Below are positions 24,438-29,059 of a stretch of 29,059 nucleotides of DNA, piece after piece. The stretch spans positions 1-29,059 of the forward strand of contig NZ_CALIIS010000221.1 of the NCBI RefSeq assembly GCF_938017705.1, given 5' to 3'. The stretch comes from an uncultured Campylobacter sp. (GTDB lineage Bacteria; Campylobacterota; Campylobacteria; Campylobacterales; Campylobacteraceae). The position numbers and the translations under genes are program-made. Each line of letters starts with the position of its first letter. Position 1 is the stretch's first letter. The notes under the pieces were generated by a model. It searched no databases. It worked only from the letters and a program-made list of their open reading frames with translations, and was not told the origin of the DNA.

Positions 24438-24490
24438 ATTCTCCTCTTTTCATTCCTGCCAAACGGCAAGATTTTGATAATCGATGTGCA

Positions 24491-24496
24491 ATTATA
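24491..24496 (-). promoter_or_regulatory. Extended -10 element of the ABC-NnrS-cupin operon
   Basis: On the minus strand this reads TGATATAAT, a perfect TATAAT with the TGn extension. The predicted start is about 24484, giving a 46-base leader to the ATG at 24437. Confidence 0.75.
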
Positions 24497-24518
24497 TCAA
24501 AAACAGGAGTGATTCGGT

Positions 24519-24532
24519 TTGATTAAGCTCAA
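24519..24532 (-). promoter_or_regulatory. FNR/CRP-family binding site centred at -41.5
   Basis: On the minus strand this reads TTGAGCTTAATCAA. The FNR consensus is TTGAT-N4-ATCAA, so nine of ten defined positions match. Its centre (24525.5) lies 41.5 bases upstream of the start predicted from the -10 element, the standard place for a class II activator. The promoter has no -35 hexamer, as expected if a regulator replaces it. Confidence 0.7.
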
Positions 24533-24630
24533 TAGTCCCGCTTTAAATTTTAATGCGCTAAAATTTAAAACGCCCCGCAGCGGTAAAATTTTATGCTAAA
24601 ATGAAGAAAATTTCAATCCAAGGACACAAA

Positions 24631-24707
24631 ATGAGAAGCGACATCATCAAAAAAGGCTATACGCGCGCACGCCGTACCGCTCGCCACTAAGAGCTACGGG
24701 ACTAAAG
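24631..24707 (+). pseudogene. ilvD: Frameshifted 5' fragment of ilvD (dihydroxy-acid dehydratase)
   Basis: The ATG at 24631, with AAGGA at 24620-24624, starts MRSDIIKKGYTRA, the N-terminus of Campylobacter-type IlvD. After the GCA codon at 24667-24669, two extra bases (CG, 24670-24671) shift the frame and lead to a TAA at 24688-24690. Skipping them restores PYRSPLRATGLK, again IlvD (family form AP-x-RSLLRATGLK). Homology ends about 24707; the other 95% or so of the gene is absent here. It is a decayed remnant lying between the ABC operon promoter and the restriction-modification operon. The rest of the spacer 24438-24814 holds the divergent promoters and no other recognisable gene. Confidence 0.75.
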
Positions 24708-24788
24708 AACAGCTATAATGGATGTTTTCGCATGCCGATAACTGCTTCAAAATTAGGTATTTAAAGCTATCCGTAATTTAAAAATAGT

Positions 24789-24794
24789 TATAAT
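24789..24794 (+). promoter_or_regulatory. Predicted -10 element of the methyltransferase operon
   Basis: GTTATAATTT gives a perfect TATAAT 20 bases before the ATG at 24815. The leader would be only about 14 bases, containing the ribosome site AAAAAGG (24802-24808). A second TATAAT at 24714-24719 would give a longer leader. Confidence 0.5.
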
Positions 24795-24814
24795 TTAAAT
24801 TAAAAAGGCTTGCA

Positions 24815-27289
24815 ATGGATTATAAAAAAGCATTTTACTCAAAACTAGAAGACTGCTACTTGGGTGCAAAGATCAAGGATGCGAAAGATAAAAGCGGTTT
24901 TGGTAATCTTTTAAGCATAAAAGAGCGATACTTTGAGCATATTAAGCAAATTTTAGATAAGCGGATTCCGTCAACGGACGATTTTGACGAACACGAAATT
25001 TACAACAAGCTTTACACATTTTTCGACAGTTATCTAAACGAAACAGGCACGCCGTTTTTTACCGATACGCCGATTTATAAAAATATCTATGCGAAAATTT
25101 ACTCAAATTCTAAAGACACGAGCCTATTTTATAAAACACAAAATTTATACTACGTAAAATCGGACGTTATTTATAAAAGTATGACGCTAAGCGATGAAAA
25201 CGCTAAATTTGCAGTGGAATTTAACGCAGACGAGTTTCGCCGCTCAAGCGATAACGTAAAATCAAAGCTAATTTTTAAATTTGCGGGATTAGACCAAGGT
25301 GCGAATTTACGGATACAAACTCCGCTAATCAAAATAAACGTAACGAATCAAAGCGAGCTATTTAAGGACTTAAAAAGCGTTTTTAAGCAAGGAAGTGGTG
25401 AATTCACGGACGATTTTTTAAAAGAGCTAAAAGGGCTCAAAATTGACAAAGATGAGCTAAAAAAGATTTTACGTAGCTATAAAAAGCAAAACGAAGTGGA
25501 TTTTTTTATACATAAAGACGCCGAGAATTTTTTGAAAGAGCAGTTTGAGCTATGGATGTTTAGCCATCTCTACGGCGATAGCAAGACGCATAAGTGGCAG
25601 TCTTACGCGATTGAGAGATTACAAAAAATCCGCAATATCGCATTTGAGTTAATCGAAATCATCGCCAAATTTGAAAATGAGCTAAAAGCGATTTGGCTAA
25701 AACCGAAATTCGCCAAAAATACTCAATACGTTTTTACGCTAGATTTAATTCCTAATTTCGATGTTTCGCTCGTTACCGACAAGCAAATTGCCGAGTGGAA
25801 AGAGTTAAATTTAGTCGACGTTAATTTCGCCACCGATACCTTAAAAACAGAATTTGAAAAGTTTAAATTTCTACCGCTCGATACGAAATTTTTAAGCGAT
25901 AAAAATAGACTGGATTTGCTTAGCAGGTTTGAAAATCTAGACGAAATTTTAAACGGCGAGCTCGTAAAATCGGATAATTTTGCCGCGCTAAATACTCTGA
26001 TGCCTCGTTATAAAGGTAAAATCGATCTCATCTATATCGATCCGCCGTTTAACACGGGCTCGGATTTTGAGTATAAAGACCGCTTCCAAGATGCGACGTG
26101 GCTTACACTAATGCAAAACCGCCTAGAGCTTGCGCGCGAAATTTTAAGCAATAAAGGGAGTTTTTATTTACACCTTGATGAGAATGCCGACTTCTTAGGC
26201 AGAATGCTTTTAGACGAAATTTTCAATTTTGATGAGTGTAAAAAAATAACCTTTGACACAAATGCTACAAAGGACGAGGAAGCTGATTTATTTGGTTATA
26301 AAAGCTTTGGTAATAATTTTGCATTAAAGAGTTCGACTATATTTTTTATAAAAAATGGAAATAGTATATTTAATAAATTATGGAAACCGAACAGAAACAT
26401 AAGTCAATTAAATTTAGGTCAGCTAGATCTAATAGCTGTGGCTAAAACAAATTGTCCCAAAAAAATAAAAGACTATAATTTTTTAATTGAACAATATGAA
26501 AACGATAAATTAAAATTACAAAGTGTCGATATTTCTAATGAAAAAATATATCCAGTAGGTGATATATGGAACGATATATATTCTTTTACGCAATCAGAGA
26601 TGAGAGTTAGTGAAAATATTTCTTTTTATAGCTCACAAAAACCAGAACATATGATTAGACGTATTGTACAAGCCAGCTCAAATCAAAACAATTTAGTTTT
26701 AGATTTTTTTACTGGAAGCGGAACTACTTGTTCAGTAGCTCATAAACTAAAAAGAAGGTGGATCGGCATAGAAATGGGAAATCATTTCTATGAAAAGTAT
26801 TTAAGTTTTAACAAAGAAAGTAAAACATTTGAGTATAGGCTTGGCTTATTAGGTAGGATGAAAAATGTTTTAGCAGGAGATAAATTTTTTTTTGCTATGA
26901 ATAAATCCAGAAGGTCGTCGCTATCTAATATCATTGGCTATAAAGGCGGTGGAGCGTTTAGATACTACGAACTGGAAAGTTACGAAGAGGCTTTAAATGA
27001 GTGCGAATACGCACTAGATGAGAACGGTGTAATAGATTATCGCAGATCACGTAAGCTCATAAAGAAGCTAAATAAGGGTGAAAAAGTGCGCCTTGATATG
27101 GTCGGATACAGGGGTGAATTTGACATTTTTTTGAGTTATTCAAATTTGACTGGCGCAAAAATCAAACGAATTTTTGCGCGTGACGACGTAGAGTGCGCAG
27201 AATTTGAAAACGGTGAAATAATGCAAAAAGATGACATCGATATGGCAAAATTTCCTAAAATCCGCGACCTAATCTGGTGGGAGAGGTAA
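24815..27289 (+). CDS. Mod-like adenine-specific DNA methyltransferase (beta class)
   Basis: This encodes an 824-residue N6-adenine methyltransferase. Motif IV is DPPFNTGSDF (D409-P411) and motif I is DFFTGSGTT (D630-T638). This IV-before-I order, with the target recognition region between them (about 460-625), defines beta-class enzymes such as type III Mod subunits. The first 400 residues are a charged, mostly helical region longer than in classical Mod. About 26230-26900 is clearly more AT-rich than both gene ends, consistent with exchange of the recognition region by recombination. It is the first gene of an operon ending in a helicase subunit. No poly-G or other phase-variation tract is visible. 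Confidence 0.88.
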   Translation: MDYKKAFYSKLEDCYLGAKIKDAKDKSGFGNLLSIKERYFEHIKQILDKRIPSTDDFDEHEIYNKLYTFFDSYLNETGTPFFTDTPIYKNIYAKIYSNSKDTSLFYKTQNLYYVKSDVIYKSMTLSDENAKFAVEFNADEFRRSSDNVKSKLIFKFAGLDQGANLRIQTPLIKINVTNQSELFKDLKSVFKQGSGEFTDDFLKELKGLKIDKDELKKILRSYKKQNEVDFFIHKDAENFLKEQFELWMFSHLYGDSKTHKWQSYAIERLQKIRNIAFELIEIIAKFENELKAIWLKPKFAKNTQYVFTLDLIPNFDVSLVTDKQIAEWKELNLVDVNFATDTLKTEFEKFKFLPLDTKFLSDKNRLDLLSRFENLDEILNGELVKSDNFAALNTLMPRYKGKIDLIYIDPPFNTGSDFEYKDRFQDATWLTLMQNRLELAREILSNKGSFYLHLDENADFLGRMLLDEIFNFDECKKITFDTNATKDEEADLFGYKSFGNNFALKSSTIFFIKNGNSIFNKLWKPNRNISQLNLGQLDLIAVAKTNCPKKIKDYNFLIEQYENDKLKLQSVDISNEKIYPVGDIWNDIYSFTQSEMRVSENISFYSSQKPEHMIRRIVQASSNQNNLVLDFFTGSGTTCSVAHKLKRRWIGIEMGNHFYEKYLSFNKESKTFEYRLGLLGRMKNVLAGDKFFFAMNKSRRSSLSNIIGYKGGGAFRYYELESYEEALNECEYALDENGVIDYRRSRKLIKKLNKGEKVRLDMVGYRGEFDIFLSYSNLTGAKIKRIFARDDVECAEFENGEIMQKDDIDMAKFPKIRDLIWWER

Positions 27290-27290
27290 G

Positions 27291-28082
27291 ATGAGCGAGA
27301 AAATAACTTTTAGTGAATGTGAACTTATTATAAATCAAAGCGAAATTCCACAAATAAATATTTTTGAAAATAAACAATCTGATAGCTATGAGCTAGATGG
27401 AGTTTATTATCAGGTTGATTGTGAAATCATAAAAAATAATATCTTTTGGATCTATGCTAAATATGGTAAACCTAAACCATATACAGATGAAGTTTTGAAT
27501 ATAGAAACGCAAGAGAATTATAAAAATAGCAGAAGCCCAAATGAAGCAGAACTTAAAAACCAGCTCTTTTGCATATATATTTATGATAAAACTACGCTAT
27601 ATGTTTCTGATTTTAGAAAAAATAGTTTTTTGAAAGATTATTTAAAAGCTAAGTATAATAAGGAATTTGATATTAAAAAATATTTTATAGATCCGAAAGA
27701 ATTTGTAGACACAATATCATCTGTTGAAAGTATTAAATTTACATCTGGCGATAAAGATTTATTTAATGGCGCAATATTTGATGATATTGGCGATGTGTAT
27801 GGATTAGGGCAGCCTATCAATTTTACGCTAGAAGCAAAAATTCAAAACAAATTATTTGAACGTGAAAAATTTATAAATTTTCTTAATAGATTCAAATTTA
27901 AAAAAGAAAATTGCGAAATTAGTAGGGTAATTTGTATAGGTAAAGATGACGAAGGCTTTGAAAAAATTTTTAACCTTGAAACCTTAATGAAAAAAATACA
28001 GGTCAATGTTGAAAAAGATAAAAATGGAATGTATGACGCGGAGTATGTAAAACGATCGCTCTTGGAACAATTGAATGTATAG
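27291..28082 (+). CDS. Uncharacterised soluble protein between Mod and helicase genes
   Basis: This encodes a 263-residue protein without signal peptide or membrane helix. The ATG comes 1 base after the Mod stop, with GAGAGG (27282-27287) inside the Mod end as ribosome site. The N-terminal half has aromatic strands (NNIFWIYAKYGKP, FCIYIYDKTTLYVSDF), followed by a lysine-rich helical half (KNSFLKDYLKAKYNK, EREKFINFLNRFKFKKE). The C-terminus (about 235-261) is charged. I recognise no family and see no clear nuclease triad. The gene is far more AT-rich than the ends of the flanking Mod and helicase genes and overlaps the next small membrane-protein gene by 8 bases. The two probably act as a pair, perhaps a defence accessory; this is inference. 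Confidence 0.75.
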   Translation: MSEKITFSECELIINQSEIPQINIFENKQSDSYELDGVYYQVDCEIIKNNIFWIYAKYGKPKPYTDEVLNIETQENYKNSRSPNEAELKNQLFCIYIYDKTTLYVSDFRKNSFLKDYLKAKYNKEFDIKKYFIDPKEFVDTISSVESIKFTSGDKDLFNGAIFDDIGDVYGLGQPINFTLEAKIQNKLFEREKFINFLNRFKFKKENCEISRVICIGKDDEGFEKIFNLETLMKKIQVNVEKDKNGMYDAEYVKRSLLEQLNV

Positions 28083-28578
28083 ATATCATAAAATATCTGT
28101 GATAATTATTTTTTTATTATCCTTTATATCTATTTTTTTTATATCATTGATTTTTTTTGATATACGAAAAATAGAAAATTTTATAAACATATTTTCTACA
28201 AGTTTAATTACGTTTATGTCTATTACATTTGGTTTTTATCTTGCAAGTTTATCTATTTTGTTTTCATCAAAATATCTTGGAACTTTGTATGATATAGATC
28301 CATTGATACCAACTCAGCGCAAAATTCACACGTTAAAGCACTACATAACAGACGCAATTTGTATTGTATTAGCTACGATTATTATTTGTTTTATGTCTTT
28401 AATTGCGCCCATAATCGATAATGTCTATTTTTATTTAGCTATATTTGCTCTATTAATTACCCTATTTATAATAAATTTTGTATTTATATATTTCATTTTT
28501 AAAGTATTTATAAATGCCTTAATAACTCAATCTTTAGAAAAATTTAAAGAAAATAAAGATGAAAATTCAAGCCGATAA
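28075..28578 (+). CDS. Uncharacterised four-helix membrane protein
   Basis: This encodes a 167-residue protein with four strongly hydrophobic segments (about residues 8-28, 38-64, 92-112 and 117-146). A basic connecting loop (about 67-90, with PTQRKIHTLKH) and a charged C-terminal tail flank the helices. Its start overlaps the preceding gene by 8 bases and its end overlaps the helicase start by 20 bases, so all four genes here are translationally linked. Sequence is extremely poor in G and C. The pairing of a small four-helix membrane protein with a cytosolic partner recalls two-gene membrane-associated phage-defence systems such as Kiwa in layout only; I see no sequence link. Confidence 0.75.
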   Translation: MYRYHKISVIIIFLLSFISIFFISLIFFDIRKIENFINIFSTSLITFMSITFGFYLASLSILFSSKYLGTLYDIDPLIPTQRKIHTLKHYITDAICIVLATIIICFMSLIAPIIDNVYFYLAIFALLITLFIINFVFIYFIFKVFINALITQSLEKFKENKDENSSR

Positions 28579-29059
28579 ACTAATCCTAGCCGAAATTTTA
28601 AAAGAGCGAAATTTGAGCGCGGAAGCAGACGCTCTAAATTTGAGTGATTTTTCTAAATTTAAGCTTACCGATTACCAACAAAGCGCGGTAAAAAGTGCGC
28701 TAAAAATCTTAGAGTTTTATTCCGCAAGCCATCAAATTCGAGGTGGCGATAGTGCAAATTTACACAGTTCAAATAATCAAAGCAATTTTAGCGAGCGCGA
28801 AATTTTGCTTGAAAATTACCGTAAATTTGGCGCAAATTTAAATACATATGAGATTAATCGCGCCAGTTTTTGGATGGCTACGGGAAGTGGAAAAACGATC
28901 GTAATTATAAAACTGATTTGGGCGATTTCGCGGCTGATTAAGTTTGATATTTTACCTAAAAAGCCAATTTTACTTCTTGCGCCGACCGAACAGATTTTAA
29001 GCCAATTTAAAGAGCGAATAAATGAATTCAATCGCTATCAAAATGAGCAAATATACGCG
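28559..29059 (+). CDS. Restriction-type helicase/translocase subunit (partial, runs off the window)
   Basis: The first 167 residues are visible and the frame is open to the window end. The N-terminus is a charged helix, then FKLTDYQQSAVKSAL (about 34-48, the Q-motif region). Walker A ATGSGKT (107-113) and motif Ia LLLAPTEQIL (138-147) follow. This is a superfamily 2 DEAD/DEAH helicase of the Res/HsdR kind, expected to move DNA and carry a nuclease domain further on. An insertion of about 40 residues (57-97) separates the Q-region from Walker A. Base composition returns to that of the Mod gene ends. With the Mod-like gene it would form a type III-like restriction system. Confidence 0.82.
   Translation, partial: MKIQADKLILAEILKERNLSAEADALNLSDFSKFKLTDYQQSAVKSALKILEFYSASHQIRGGDSANLHSSNNQSNFSEREILLENYRKFGANLNTYEINRASFWMATGSGKTIVIIKLIWAISRLIKFDILPKKPILLLAPTEQILSQFKERINEFNRYQNEQIYA

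Noticed and set aside
27291..28578. Calling the nested pair a Kiwa (KwaA/KwaB) system
   Set aside because: Only the general layout agrees. The gene order is reversed and I could not see DUF4868-like motifs in the soluble protein.

Overview
The window looks like chromosomal DNA of a Campylobacter-type epsilonproteobacterium. The protein sequences point there: a CTP synthase directly followed by RecJ, a class Ia NrdA with an ATP cone, a histidine kinase with an HQWRQPL H-box, and an N-terminal IlvD fragment. So does the base pattern, with AAATTT/AAAATTTT words scattered through genes and spacers. The moderate G+C of the core genes suggests a relative of C. gracilis, C. showae or C. rectus rather than C. 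jejuni. The species assignment is inference.

Layout. (1) 1-2053: the 3' end of a gene entering from the left, then four small same-strand genes that resemble an immunity-gene cluster of a polymorphic-toxin locus, with one possible gene relic. (2) 2074-4999: a DUF3137-like membrane protein with its own promoter, then an overlapping response regulator/PAS histidine kinase pair. (3) 5066-9422: a probable operon of a polytopic, Trp-rich membrane protein, a Tat-exported metallo-beta-lactamase-fold protein and a CobW/COG0523 GTPase with a long unknown N-terminal region. (4) 9534-13713 (minus): nrdA, with an AT-rich OLD-family ATPase/TOPRIM nuclease gene directly behind it. (5) 14042-15545 (minus): a DUF945-like exported protein with a clear terminator. 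(6) 15645-18884: pyrG and recJ, overlapping. (7) 19357-24532 (minus): a tightly coupled operon of substrate-binding protein, permease, ATPase, NnrS-like membrane protein and cupin. It is driven by a promoter with a near-consensus FNR/CRP-type site centred at -41.5. (8) 24631-29059: a frameshifted ilvD fragment, then a restriction-modification type operon of Mod-like methyltransferase, two uncharacterised AT-rich genes, and a helicase/translocase subunit cut by the window end.

How the parts work together. The operon in (7) is a plausible anaerobic or nitrosative response unit: Fnr-type control, NnrS, and a Tat-exported binding protein for an unidentified small ligand. The operon in (3) combines a periplasmic metal-dependent enzyme, a membrane partner and a possible metallochaperone. 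The accessory parts (1, the OLD gene, and 8) are conflict or defence genes that stand out by low G+C and sit at junctions of core genes.

The best candidates for something undescribed are the soluble plus four-helix membrane protein pair nested between the Mod and Res-like genes (27291-28578), and the 389-residue repeat-rich extension fused to the NnrS core (20839-22005). No rRNA, tRNA, CRISPR array or insertion sequence was recognised.
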